Source of the DNA: Candidatus Omnitrophota bacterium
GTDB taxonomy: Bacteria > Omnitrophota > Gorgyraeia > Gygaellales > Profunditerraquicolaceae
Direction: 5' to 3'
Assembly: GCA_029571225.1 (NCBI GenBank)
Contig: JAKPTF010000020.1
Span: forward strand, 1-53,603
DNA length: 53,603 bases
Both the position numbers and the translations under genes were made by a program. Shown here piece after piece: positions 8,888 to 16,493 of this stretch. Each line of letters opens with the position of its first letter. The first letter of the stretch is position 1. The notes beneath the pieces were generated by a model, which saw nothing but the letters and a program-made list of their open reading frames with translations, ran no database searches and was not told the DNA's origin.

Positions 8888-9259
8888 TTGAGCGATCATA
8901 AGAAACTCGCGCTGCAGATAGCCCGCCTTGCCAGAGGCAAGAAGGCATTGAAGGTCATGGTGCTGGATATGCGCAAGGTGTGCAATTTCTGCGAATATTT
9001 CGTCATCGCCAGCGGTTCTTCGCTGAGGCAGGTCAATGCCATTGCGGAGCATATAGACCAGGAGATGAAAAAGGAAGGCGAACGGTCCCTGTCAACGGTC
9101 CCGGCGAACGACGCCTCGGGCTGGATCGTGCTCGATTACTCCTCCATAGTCGTGCATATTTTTCATGCGCCGCTGCGCGAATTCTACGACCTGGAGCATT
9201 TGTGGTCCGATGCCGCGCGTGTGCGCGTGCCGGCCGGTACTTCCGGGTCTTCGAAATAG
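8888..9259 (+). CDS. rsfS: Ribosome silencing factor RsfS (Iojap family)
   Basis: A 123-residue protein that binds L14 on the large subunit and blocks subunit joining when growth slows. The family core is clear: VMVLDMRKVCNFCEYFVIASGSS, then the C-terminal WIVLDYSSIVVHIFHAPLREFYDLEHLWSDA. It starts at TTG (8888) behind a purine-rich AGAGAGGGAGAGGA; no ATG fits the conserved N-terminus. The last ten residues (VPAGTSGSSK) are a nonconserved tail. In many bacteria rsfS sits beside nadD, but here it lies before argS, so no shared-pathway conclusion is drawn. Confidence 0.95.
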   Translation: MSDHKKLALQIARLARGKKALKVMVLDMRKVCNFCEYFVIASGSSLRQVNAIAEHIDQEMKKEGERSLSTVPANDASGWIVLDYSSIVVHIFHAPLREFYDLEHLWSDAARVRVPAGTSGSSK

Positions 9260-9289
9260 CCTTCCGGCGAAACGCATATTGATAATTCC

Positions 9290-10927
9290 ATGCATGCATC
9301 CATCCAGGAATCATTAACGACGCTGCTTGAGGCCGCCATCGCCGATGCCGGTTTCGAGGAGAAGCGCGGGGGATCCCCGCTCGAATGGGCGTTGTCTGCG
9401 GGCTTTGGCGACATATCGAACAATGTCGCCATGCGCATCGCTTCTGCCATGAAGCAGCCGCCCATGAAAATCGCCTCCGTTATCGTGGAAGCGCTCCAGA
9501 AGCGCCTGATCGACAGCCCGTGCCGCGCCTCCGTCTCGCAGATCAAGGCGGAAGGGGCTGGTTTTATCAATGTGTACCTCTCCGATGAATATTTCCGCCA
9601 GGTCCTCCTTGATATCATCGAACAGGGAAGCGGGTTCGGCAGGTCGTCCGAGGGAAAGGGCCGCAAGGTCCTTGTCGAATTCGTCAGCGCCAATCCGACG
9701 GGCCCTCTGTCCGTGGCCCATGCCCGCCAGGCAGCGGTGGGAGACGCCCTGGCGAACATCCTGGCATTCCTTGGCTTCGAGGTCCAGAAGGAATATTATC
9801 TCAACGACGAAGGCAACCAGATCAATACGCTCGGAAAGTCGGTTGAGGCGCGCCTGAAGGAGCTTAACGGCGAGAAGGTCGAATTCCCCGAGAACTATTA
9901 CCAGGGCGATTATATCGTGGACATGGCGCGCAGGATCCGGGACGAGAAGATCGAGGTGCGTGATTTTGCCCAATACAGCTCGAATTATATCCTCGATATC
10001 ATCAAAAAAGAGCTGGAAGATTTTCACGTGAAGTTCGATTGCTGGTACAGCCAGAAGAGTCTGCGCGAGAGCGGCAAGCAGCAGAAGGCCCTCGATTACC
10101 TCCGCTCGGCCGGCCATCTCTTCGATGAGGATGGGGCTGTCTGGTTCAGGTCGACCGCGTTCGGCGATGACAAGGACCGTGTCGTGATCAAGTCTGACGG
10201 CGCGTTCACGTACCTGGCGCCCGATATCGCCTACCACGGGGACAAGTTCGCCCGCGGTTTTGACTGGCTCATCAACCTGTGGGGCCCGGATCACCACGGC
10301 TATATCCCGCGCCTGAAGGCCGCGGTGATGGCGCTCGGCGGCAGGGCCGATTCGCTGTCCGTGGTCATCGTGCAGCTGGCTTCGATCTTCCGCAACGGCC
10401 GGGTCATCGAGATGTCGACCAGGCGCGGGCAGTATATCACCCTGCGGGAAGTCCTTGACGAGGTCGGCGTGGACGCGGCGCGTTACTTTTTCTGCATGCG
10501 CAGGACCTCCAGCCACCTTAATTTCGACCTCGAGGTTGCCAAGAAGCAGAGCCCGGAGAATCCCGTCTATTACGTCCAGTACGCCCACGCCCGCATATCG
10601 AGTATCCTGCGCCAGGCTGGTATTGCGGCCAGGCCGCAGCTGCCCGGGTCTTTTGCCTTCGGGGAAAAGGAAGAGCAGGTGCTGTTGAAGAAATTATGGC
10701 AGTTCCCGTATATATTGAAGGTTTGCCTGGGAACGCTTGATCCCTATATGATGACCGTATACCTGCAGGAGACCGCAGAGGGGTTCCACCGGTTCTACGA
10801 CAAGCATCGCGTACTGGGCCAGGACCCCGCATGCACCCAGGCGCGGCTCTGCCTCATTTACGCTGCCAGATCCGTGCTTGCCAGAGGCCTGGACCTTCTG
10901 GGCGTGACCGCTCCGGAACAGATGTAA
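9290..10927 (+). CDS. argS: Arginyl-tRNA synthetase
   Basis: A 545-residue class I synthetase. It has the N-terminal Add-1 tRNA-binding domain (residues 1 to about 100), the catalytic core with SANPTGPLSVAHARQAA (HIGH equivalent) and the KMSK-position segment IEMSTRRGQYITLREVLDEV. The alpha-helical DALR anticodon-binding domain follows, with the typical YVQYAHARISSILR start and a C-terminal RLCLIYAARSVLARGLDLLGVTAPEQM. The first His of HIGH is Ser and the KMSK lysine is absent; both changes are tolerated in ArgRS, where KMSK is often lost. It starts 30 bases after rsfS and is followed by recJ after 28 bases. Confidence 0.97.
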   Translation: MHASIQESLTTLLEAAIADAGFEEKRGGSPLEWALSAGFGDISNNVAMRIASAMKQPPMKIASVIVEALQKRLIDSPCRASVSQIKAEGAGFINVYLSDEYFRQVLLDIIEQGSGFGRSSEGKGRKVLVEFVSANPTGPLSVAHARQAAVGDALANILAFLGFEVQKEYYLNDEGNQINTLGKSVEARLKELNGEKVEFPENYYQGDYIVDMARRIRDEKIEVRDFAQYSSNYILDIIKKELEDFHVKFDCWYSQKSLRESGKQQKALDYLRSAGHLFDEDGAVWFRSTAFGDDKDRVVIKSDGAFTYLAPDIAYHGDKFARGFDWLINLWGPDHHGYIPRLKAAVMALGGRADSLSVVIVQLASIFRNGRVIEMSTRRGQYITLREVLDEVGVDAARYFFCMRRTSSHLNFDLEVAKKQSPENPVYYVQYAHARISSILRQAGIAARPQLPGSFAFGEKEEQVLLKKLWQFPYILKVCLGTLDPYMMTVYLQETAEGFHRFYDKHRVLGQDPACTQARLCLIYAARSVLARGLDLLGVTAPEQM

Positions 10928-10955
10928 CAATCCCCCTGCAGACAGCCTGACCGCT

Positions 10956-12641
10956 ATGAACGCTCATGCCATCCTGAATATTCCCGCCGTTGATCCTGTC
11001 CTGACCGCATGCCTTTGCGAGAAGCTGTCTGTTTCCCGCGTGCTTGCCCAGGTGCTCGTCAACCGCGGCATCACGAACGTCAGCGATGCCGACCGGTTCC
11101 TGCACGTCGATATCGGGCATCTTCATGACCCCTTCGCGTTCGGCTCGATGAAGGAGGCGGTTTCCCTGATCAAACGCGCGATCGCGCGTAAAGAGCGGAT
11201 CCTGGTGCACGGCGATTACGATGTGGACGGTATCACCTCCGTGTCGCTTCTGGAGAACGTCCTTATGCCCATGGGCGCCGTTGTGGAGCATCATATACCG
11301 CACCGGTTGAAAGAGGGGTATGGCCTGCACAAGACCATACCGCGCCGCGCCCATGAAAAAAAGGTCGGGTTATTCATCACCGCGGACTGCGGGACCAACA
11401 GCGAGCGCGAAATAGCGGAATTAAGGCGATTGGGCATGGATGTATTGATCACCGATCATCATGAACCGGCTGATCCCCGCAGCGTTTCTGCGGCGTCGGT
11501 CGTCATCAATCCGAAGGCCGCGGGATCCGGGTATCCGTACCGGGACCTGGCCGGGGTCGGGGTTGTCTATAAGTTATGCCAGGCTTTGACAGGATCGCGC
11601 CTCGAAGAGGACCTGGACCTTGTCGCGCTGGGGACCATCGCGGATTCGGTCCCCCTGACCGGGGAGAACAGGGTTATCGCCTGCGAGGGATTGCGGCGTA
11701 TCGCCCGGACCAGGAAGGTGGGTCTGCGGATGCTTCTTGAATCAAGCGGCATCGGAAATAAGGCATTGCGGCCCGATTCCGTCAGTTTTATTCTCGGCCC
11801 GAGGATAAACGCGAGCGGCAGGATGGACACTGCCGACGTTGCGTTCAATCTGCTTTCCAGCGTGCACGCGCACGAGGCACAGGGGCTGGCCAGGGAGATA
11901 GAATCTTTCAACCGCCAGCGCCAGAGAGTGGAGAGCGCCATCATGGAAGAGGCGCAGGACATGATCTCTCGCGAAATCAATTTCAGGGACCATCAGATTA
12001 TCGTCCTGGCAAAGGAGGGTTGGCATCTCGGTGTCCTGGGCATCGTCGCTTCGAAGCTCGTGGACAAGTTCAACCGTCCGGTGATCCTGATATCCGTCAG
12101 CGAGGCCGGATGCCGGGGGTCGGGCAGATCGGTGAGGAATTTCCGCCTTTTCGACGGCATTGCGTCATGCAGGGACCTGCTGGAGAATTTCGGAGGCCAC
12201 CAGCACGCGGTCGGCATGGTTATCAGCCGCGACAACATCAATGATTTCAAGAACCGGATCAACGAATACGCCAGGCGTAGCCTTGTGCTCGATGACCTTC
12301 TGCCCCGTATCTGCGTGGATATGGAACTCGGTCTGGCAGATATTACCGATGCTTTGATCAGGGAATTGGAAAGCCTGGAGCCTTTCGGCGAAGGGAATCC
12401 CAAGCCGCTGTTTTTGACCAGAGGCCTCCGGTTAAAGGGCGAGCCCAGGCTTTTGAGCAGGGACACGCTTAAATTCTGGGTGACTGACGGAAGGATCACG
12501 CATCAGGCAATAGGTTTTGGAATGGGAAAATATCTGGAAAAGCTGTGTGGCATGGAGCAATTCGACCTGGCGTATAACCCCCGAATAGACAAGTGGTTGG
12601 GTCAGGAATCCACGATCCTTGAGGTAGAGGAGATACTCTAA
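10956..12641 (+). CDS. recJ: Single-stranded-DNA 5'-3' exonuclease RecJ
   Basis: A 561-residue DHH-family nuclease used in recombination and mismatch repair. Motif I is HGDYDVDG (DYDVDG at 87-92), motif II is the FITADCGT segment near 140, and motif III is DHH at 167-169 (ITDHHEP). The DHHA1 part (LGPRINASGRM, then RGSGRS and the GGHQHAVGM glycine-rich loop) and the C-terminal OB fold (GLRLKGEPRLLSRDTLKFWV) are complete. It converges on rpmB with only two bases between the stop codons, so transcription of the two genes must meet inside or beyond them. Confidence 0.97.
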   Translation: MNAHAILNIPAVDPVLTACLCEKLSVSRVLAQVLVNRGITNVSDADRFLHVDIGHLHDPFAFGSMKEAVSLIKRAIARKERILVHGDYDVDGITSVSLLENVLMPMGAVVEHHIPHRLKEGYGLHKTIPRRAHEKKVGLFITADCGTNSEREIAELRRLGMDVLITDHHEPADPRSVSAASVVINPKAAGSGYPYRDLAGVGVVYKLCQALTGSRLEEDLDLVALGTIADSVPLTGENRVIACEGLRRIARTRKVGLRMLLESSGIGNKALRPDSVSFILGPRINASGRMDTADVAFNLLSSVHAHEAQGLAREIESFNRQRQRVESAIMEEAQDMISREINFRDHQIIVLAKEGWHLGVLGIVASKLVDKFNRPVILISVSEAGCRGSGRSVRNFRLFDGIASCRDLLENFGGHQHAVGMVISRDNINDFKNRINEYARRSLVLDDLLPRICVDMELGLADITDALIRELESLEPFGEGNPKPLFLTRGLRLKGEPRLLSRDTLKFWVTDGRITHQAIGFGMGKYLEKLCGMEQFDLAYNPRIDKWLGQESTILEVEEIL

Positions 12642-12643
12642 TA

Positions 12644-12874
12644 TTAAACAGCTTTCTTAAAATTGCCTTTTTTGATGCATTTCGCGCAGATATACGCGTG
12701 GACGGGAGTCCCGTCTACGATAATGCGCATTTTCTGAAGATTGGGAAGGAATTTGCGCTTTGTCCATCTGACGGTTTTGCTGCCGGTTCCGCCTTTTTTC
12801 TTCAAAAGGCCCTTGCGGACGACGATCTTGCCTGTCTGCGGCCCTTTGCCGCATAAGCTGCATGATTTATGCAT
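12644..12874 (-). CDS. rpmB: Large-subunit ribosomal protein L28
   Basis: A 76-residue basic protein of the large subunit. The L28 signature is visible: KSCSLCGKGPQTG at the start, RWTKRKFLPNLQKMR in the middle and the C-terminal TPVHAYICAKCIKKG. Two cysteine pairs (Cys5/8 and Cys63/66) make it the zinc-binding form. AAGGAG (minus strand, 12882-12887) sits seven bases before the ATG. It stands alone on the minus strand with its own promoter, facing the rpsB operon head to head and recJ tail to tail. It is often near rpmG or the rpsB region in other genomes. Confidence 0.97.
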   Translation of the reverse strand: MHKSCSLCGKGPQTGKIVVRKGLLKKKGGTGSKTVRWTKRKFLPNLQKMRIIVDGTPVHAYICAKCIKKGNFKKAV

Positions 12875-12926
12875 GATAAAACTCCTTGGGTTAATGAGGG
12901 ATTGTATTCTCTCTGTGCAGGATTAA

Positions 12927-12954
12927 AGTATACGCAAAATCGAGGCTTTGTCAA
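12927..12954 (-). promoter_or_regulatory. Putative sigma-70 promoter for rpmB
   Basis: On the minus strand a perfect -35 TTGACA (12949-12954) is followed after 16 bases by TATACT (12927-12932). Transcription would start near 12920 and give a leader of about 45 bases with a good ribosome-binding site. Confidence 0.75.
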
Positions 12955-12981
12955 GCATAATTCAAAAATGCAATAAAAAAC

Positions 12982-13009
12982 TTGCAAAAATGCGCAAAAA
13001 ACGTATAAT
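12982..13009 (+). promoter_or_regulatory. Putative promoter P1 of the rpsB operon
   Basis: TTGCAA (12982-12987), 16 bases, then a perfect TATAAT (13004-13009). The stretch before it is A-rich (A-tracts at 12964-12995), like an UP element. The transcript would start near 13016, about 200 bases before rpsB. Confidence 0.7.
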
Positions 13010-13039
13010 TAAAAGTTCTTAAGGGTAACGCAAAATTAT

Positions 13040-13067
13040 TTGCATTATAAACAAACTATGTTATACT
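13040..13067 (+). promoter_or_regulatory. Putative promoter P2 of the rpsB operon (extended -10)
   Basis: TTGCAT (13040-13045), 16 bases, then TATACT (13062-13067) with TG at 13059-13060, giving the extended -10 form TGTTATACT. The start would fall near 13074, just before the first arm of the leader structure. Confidence 0.65.
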
Positions 13068-13076
13068 TAATGAACT

Positions 13077-13121
13077 GGGTTTTTGCCTGACCGGTCAGGG
13101 AACCGTAAGGCTGTAAAACCC
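13077..13121 (+). ncRNA. Structured 5' leader of rpsB, possible S2 autoregulatory element
   Basis: GGGTTTT (13077-13083) pairs with AAAACCC (13115-13121), and GCCT (13085-13088) with AGGC (13108-13111). Inside lies the 14-base palindrome CCTGACCGGTCAGG (13086-13099), with CGGT/ACCG as an alternative inner pairing. The rest of the leader, 13122-13213, shows no clear fold to me. rpsB leaders are controlled by S2 in other bacteria, so such a role is inferred from position; the fold itself is read from the sequence. Confidence 0.5.
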
Positions 13122-13213
13122 ATCGGATGCATCAATTGCCTTGCACCAAGTCCTGCCCCTGAGAACCATCAAGGGTGAACCGGGTAAAAGGCGCGAATGA
13201 AGGAGGAAACACC

Positions 13214-14104
13214 TTGCCATCAGATCTTATCAAACAGCTGCTTGAATCAGGCGTCCACTTCGGACACAGAACATCCCGCTGGAACCCCAAAATGAAAAAA
13301 TTCATCTTCGGCCAGAGGAGCGGCATTTATATCATCGACCTCGAAAAGACCGAAGAATGCCTCGCCCGGGTCAAGGATTTTCTGATCGATGTTACCGCAA
13401 AGGGCGAATTCATCCTTTTCGTCGGGACCAAGAAACAGGCCCAGGAAGTCGTTCTGCGCGAAGCCCAGCGGTGCGGCATGCATTACGTCACGGAGCGCTG
13501 GCCCGGAGGGATGCTCACCAATTTCGCCACCATCAAGAAGAGCATTAACCGCCTGAAGGAGATCGAGACCAAGAAACAGGACGGGACCTTCGAGAAGCTG
13601 ACCAAGAAGGAAGTATCGTTATTGGAGAAAGAGCTCGTGAAGCTCAAGAAGAGCTTTAGCGGCATCATCGCCATGGAGCGCATGCCCAAGGCCCTGTTCA
13701 TCGTGGATACCAAGAAGGAAGAAACGGCGGTGCACGAGGCGCGCAGGTTGGGTATCCCGGTCATCGGATTGCTCGATACCAATGCTGACCCGGACCTGGT
13801 CGATTATCCGATTCCCGGCAATGACGACGCGACCCGTTCGATCAGCGTGATCACGACGTATGTCGCCGACAGCGTCATCGAAGGCAGGAAGAAGTTCCTC
13901 TCATACCTCTCTCATGAGGGGGTCGCCATGAAACCGGATGCTACGGCGGCCGACGCCCCTGTGGTTGCGCCGGAAGAAGAGGTTAAGATCAAGGAGATCG
14001 AAGAGATTATCGAGGATACGACCAAAGATGACCAGAAGGCGGCAAAAAAGACGCATGCCGCCGGCGCTGTTGCAGACAAATCAAAAGCAAGAAAGAAGGT
14101 ATAA
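13214..14104 (+). CDS. rpsB: Small-subunit ribosomal protein S2
   Basis: A 296-residue S2. The N-terminal family start [23 protein letters not shown] and the motifs [21 protein letters not shown] and [26 protein letters not shown] are all intact. The start is the TTG at 13214, with GGAGG seven bases upstream; a GTG at 13175 would run through this ribosome-binding site. The last 50 residues form a charged, Ala/Lys/Glu-rich tail ([19 protein letters not shown], then KKTHAAGA) that is longer than the E. coli end and probably disordered. It leads the operon with tsf, pyrH and frr, the common bacterial order. Confidence 0.97.
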   Translation: MPSDLIKQLLESGVHFGHRTSRWNPKMKKFIFGQRSGIYIIDLEKTEECLARVKDFLIDVTAKGEFILFVGTKKQAQEVVLREAQRCGMHYVTERWPGGMLTNFATIKKSINRLKEIETKKQDGTFEKLTKKEVSLLEKELVKLKKSFSGIIAMERMPKALFIVDTKKEETAVHEARRLGIPVIGLLDTNADPDLVDYPIPGNDDATRSISVITTYVADSVIEGRKKFLSYLSHEGVAMKPDATAADAPVVAPEEEVKIKEIEEIIEDTTKDDQKAAKKTHAAGAVADKSKARKKV

Positions 14105-14108
14105 ATCA

Positions 14109-14630
14109 ATGAACATATCAGTCGAGTCGATCAAGGAATTACGTAATTTGACGTCCGCGAGCATGGCGGAATGCAAAAAAGCCCTGAGCGAGACCGGCGG
14201 CGACGTGTCCAAGGCGGTCGTCCTCCTGCGCAAGCGGGGGCTGGAGATCGCGGCCAAGAAAGGCGAACGCAATGCCAAGGAAGGCAGGATCGAGGCGTAT
14301 GTGCACCACGGCAATAAGGTGGGCGTTCTGCTTGAGGTGAACTGCGAGACCGATTTTGTGGCAAAGAACCCGGATTTCGTCCAGTTCACCAGGGACCTTG
14401 TGCTCCATATCACCGCGAGCAGCCCCGCGTATATAAAGAAGGAAGACGTTCCCGCGGATGTCCTGGCGCAGGCCGAGGACAAGGAAAAGTATTACAAAGA
14501 GCATTGCCTGCTGGAACAGGTTTTTGTCAAGGATCCCAGCATGACCGTTAAGGATTATATGGGCAGCATCGTATCCAAGATGGGCGAGAAGATCGTTATT
14601 AACAGGTTCTCAAGGTATAAGATCGGCTGA
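14109..14630 (+). CDS. tsf: Elongation factor Ts, short form
   Basis: A 173-residue guanine-nucleotide exchange factor for EF-Tu. The N-terminal UBA-like domain (IKELRNLTSASMAECKKAL) and the first core subdomain (VGVLLEVNCETDFVAKNPDF) are present. The C-terminal end CLLEQVFVKDPSMTV-KDY and GEKIVINRFSRYKIG is also present. Compared with the E. coli protein of about 283 residues the second core half and coiled coil are reduced, as in the short Thermus form of roughly 196 residues. The ATG at 14109 is 4 bases after the rpsB stop; a long frame from 13938 overlaps rpsB and is rejected. The TDFV contact region to EF-Tu is intact, so function is expected. Confidence 0.95.
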   Translation: MNISVESIKELRNLTSASMAECKKALSETGGDVSKAVVLLRKRGLEIAAKKGERNAKEGRIEAYVHHGNKVGVLLEVNCETDFVAKNPDFVQFTRDLVLHITASSPAYIKKEDVPADVLAQAEDKEKYYKEHCLLEQVFVKDPSMTVKDYMGSIVSKMGEKIVINRFSRYKIG

Positions 14631-14633
14631 TAT

Positions 14634-15359
14634 ATGTCCAAGAGGGCGCGGTTCCGACGCATCGTGTTGAAGCTGAGCGGCGAGGCGCTGCAGGGCAGGC
14701 AAACCCACGGCATCGACCAGGCAGTGCTGGTATCCATCGCCCGTCAGATCAAAGAGATCAAGCGGATGGGCGTCGAGGTAGCGCTGGTCCTGGGCGGAGG
14801 AAATATATTCCGTGGCCAGGAGAACACCGGGTCGCGCGGGCTTGATATGGACCGGTCAGTCGCAGACTACATGGGAATGCTGGCGACCGTGATCAACGGG
14901 CTTGCGCTGCAGGACGCGCTCGAGAAGATGCGCGTGCCCACCCGCGTCATGACCGCCATCGAGATGCAGAAGATCGCAGAGCCGTATATCAGGCGCAGGG
15001 CCGTCAGGCACCTCGAAAAAGGCAGGGTCGTCATCTTTGCCGCGGGAACGGGCAACCCCTATTTCACCACCGATACCGCCGCTGCGCTGCGTGCCATGGA
15101 GATCGGTGCGGATGTGATCCTGAAGGCGACCAAGGTTGACGGTGTGTACACCGCTGACCCGAAAAAGGTCAGGACCGCCAGGAAGTTCACATCGCTCAAA
15201 TATATCGACGTACTGAAGAATCGCCTGCAGGTCATGGACGCGACCGCGGTGAGCCTGTGCATGGATAATAAGCTTCCGATTATCGTGTTCGATCTCACCA
15301 AAGAAGGCAATATCAGGCGGGTTGTCCGGGGCGACGCAATAGGCACCGTTGTGCAATAG
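14634..15359 (+). CDS. pyrH: UMP kinase
   Basis: A 241-residue amino-acid-kinase-fold enzyme that phosphorylates UMP to UDP. The N-terminal KLSGEALQG, the phosphate loop [11 protein letters not shown], the UMP site [20 protein letters not shown] and the C-terminal [16 protein letters not shown] with [13 protein letters not shown] are all visible. It starts 3 bases after tsf and precedes frr, as in many genomes. Bacterial PyrH is usually a hexamer inhibited by UTP; that is family knowledge, not read from this sequence. Confidence 0.97.
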   Translation: MSKRARFRRIVLKLSGEALQGRQTHGIDQAVLVSIARQIKEIKRMGVEVALVLGGGNIFRGQENTGSRGLDMDRSVADYMGMLATVINGLALQDALEKMRVPTRVMTAIEMQKIAEPYIRRRAVRHLEKGRVVIFAAGTGNPYFTTDTAAALRAMEIGADVILKATKVDGVYTADPKKVRTARKFTSLKYIDVLKNRLQVMDATAVSLCMDNKLPIIVFDLTKEGNIRRVVRGDAIGTVVQ

Positions 15360-15376
15360 ATTCCGAGGAGGCGCAT

Positions 15377-15937
15377 ATGACTGTCAAGGAAGTTCTGCAT
15401 GCCACAGAAGACAAACTGAAGAAAAGCCTTGAATTCGTTCAGCGAAATTTTGCCGAGGTCAGGACCGGCCGCGCCAATCCGGCGCTCGTCGAAGGGTTGC
15501 ATGTCGATTATTACGGCACGCCGACAATGCTCAAGCAGCTCGCCTCGATATCGGTCCCTGACGCCCACATGCTCGTTATCCAGCCGTGGGACCAGACCGC
15601 GATCCCTGAGATCGAGAAGGCGATCCTGAAATCAAATCTCGGCATGACCCCCGCGGTCGATGGGAAGATGGTCAGGTTGTCGGTTCCGCAGCTGTCAAAG
15701 GAGCGGCGCCAGGAGCTTGCCAAGGTCGTCCACAAGATGGCCGAGGAGGGCCGCGTGTCCCTGCGGACCGTGCGCCATGAATCCAAGGCCCTTCTGGAGA
15801 AGCTCGAAAAGGACAAAGTGGTCACCGAAGACGATAAATTCCGCGGCATCGACGAGATTCAGAAGATGGTCGACCGGTACGGGCTCAAGATAGAAGAATT
15901 GCTCAAGGCCAAGGAAAAAGAAGTCCTTGAGTTGTGA
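15377..15937 (+). CDS. frr: Ribosome recycling factor
   Basis: A 186-residue protein of normal length that splits post-termination ribosomes with EF-G. Family landmarks: FAEVRTGRANPALVEGLHVDYYGTP near the start, the hinge QPWDQTAIPEIEKAI and SNLGMTP, then domain I helices ending RHESKALLEKLEK and KMVDRYGLKIEELLKAKEKEVLEL. The ATG follows GAGGAG closely. It closes the rpsB operon; 63 bases later the first tRNA begins with no clear terminator between them. Confidence 0.97.
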   Translation: MTVKEVLHATEDKLKKSLEFVQRNFAEVRTGRANPALVEGLHVDYYGTPTMLKQLASISVPDAHMLVIQPWDQTAIPEIEKAILKSNLGMTPAVDGKMVRLSVPQLSKERRQELAKVVHKMAEEGRVSLRTVRHESKALLEKLEKDKVVTEDDKFRGIDEIQKMVDRYGLKIEELLKAKEKEVLEL

Positions 15938-15946
15938 CATAGATTT

Positions 15947-15983
15947 GGGCCTCTAGTCCCACGTCGCTGCGCTCCTGGGACTA
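15947..15983 (+). repeat. Partial copy of the tRNA-Lys 5' end fused to a palindrome
   Basis: GGGCCTCTAG at 15947-15956 repeats exactly the first ten bases of the tRNA-Lys gene that starts 54 bases downstream, and the preceding ATT is shared too. It runs straight into an inverted repeat: TAGTCCCA (15954-15961) and TGGGACTA (15976-15983) with a 14-base loop. No promoter or U-run accompanies it. Confidence 0.7.
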
Positions 15984-16000
15984 AGTCGGCTTATCGAATT

Positions 16001-16073
16001 GGGCCTCTAGCTCATGTGGTAGAGCACCACCCTTTTAAGGTGGCTGTGCCGCGTTCGAGTCGCGGGAGGCTCA
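16001..16073 (+). tRNA. tRNA-Lys (anticodon TTT)
   Basis: A full cloverleaf. The acceptor GGGCCTC pairs with GAGGCTC (one G-T pair), the D arm is GCTC/GAGC, the anticodon stem CCACC/GGTGG holds loop CTTTTAA with anticodon TTT, and the T stem CCGCG/CGCGG holds TTCGAGT. The discriminator base is A; CCA is not encoded, since CTA follows. Fragments of both ends occur again nearby. Confidence 0.95.
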
Positions 16074-16197
16074 CTAAATAATACCCGTAAGACGAACTGT
16101 TCCGCCCCGTCCGATAAATAAGTAGCAAATTGACGGGATGATTCCCCGAATACGTGAGCGTTCTGGGGAATCAAGTCGCGGGAGGCTCACTAAATAA
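16058..16197 (+). repeat. 24-base direct repeat of the tRNA-Lys 3' end with intervening hairpins
   Basis: Bases 16058-16081 (from the T loop through the acceptor and eight bases beyond) recur exactly at 16174-16197, 116 bases on. Between them lie CCCGTC/GACGGG (16106-16111 and 16132-16137) and a hairpin with arms GATTCCCC (16140-16147) and GGGGAATC (16165-16172). The whole 16074-16255 stretch between the two tRNAs holds no gene. A tRNA 3' end repeated in direct order is what site-specific integration leaves, but there is no integrase and the spacing is far too short for an element. Confidence 0.75.
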
Positions 16198-16255
16198 CAC
16201 GCGGAACCTCATCTGTTGCGCAAAAAGTCAGAGCCAGCCCCATTCTTTGAAATGC

Positions 16256-16337
16256 GGGCGGATGGCGGAATTGGCATACGCGATAGCCTTAGGAGCTATT
16301 GGGAAAACCCTTGGAGGTTCAAATCCTCTTCCGCCCA
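16256..16337 (+). tRNA. tRNA-Leu (anticodon TAG)
   Basis: An 82-base tRNA with a long variable arm. The acceptor GGGCGGA pairs with TCCGCCC, the anticodon stem ATAGC/GCTAT holds loop CTTAGGA with anticodon TAG, and the T loop is TTCAAAT. The discriminator is A; CCA is not encoded. Confidence 0.95.
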
Positions 16338-16354
16338 TAACATATCGAGAATAT

Positions 16355-16430
16355 GCGGGAGTAACTCAGTTGGTAGAGTGCTACCTTGCCAAGGTAGTTG
16401 TCGCGGGTTCGAACCCCGTCTCCCGCTCCA
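16355..16430 (+). tRNA. tRNA-Gly (anticodon GCC)
   Basis: A 76-base tRNA. The acceptor GCGGGAG pairs with CTCCCGC, the anticodon stem CTACC/GGTAG holds loop TTGCCAA, and the T loop is TTCGAAC. Unlike the two tRNAs before it, this gene encodes its CCA end (TCCA at 16427-16430). Confidence 0.95.
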
Positions 16431-16493
16431 ATTTATTTCATCAATGCATACGATATCCGCCGTGTATCAAAGTGCAGGAAGGAGACACAAGGT

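Noticed and set aside
9314-10588. 424-codon minus-strand frame opposite argS
   Set aside because: A shadow caused by the GC-rich codon pattern of argS; the plus strand carries all ArgRS motifs.
16058-16197. Attachment sites of an integrated element at tRNA-Lys
   Set aside because: The repeats are only 116 bases apart with no integrase or cargo, so no element is annotated; the duplication itself is kept as a finding.
16398-16493. N-terminal extension of the PtsN frame
   Set aside because: It would translate tRNA-Gly; the ATG at 16494 has a good ribosome-binding site and matches the family start.
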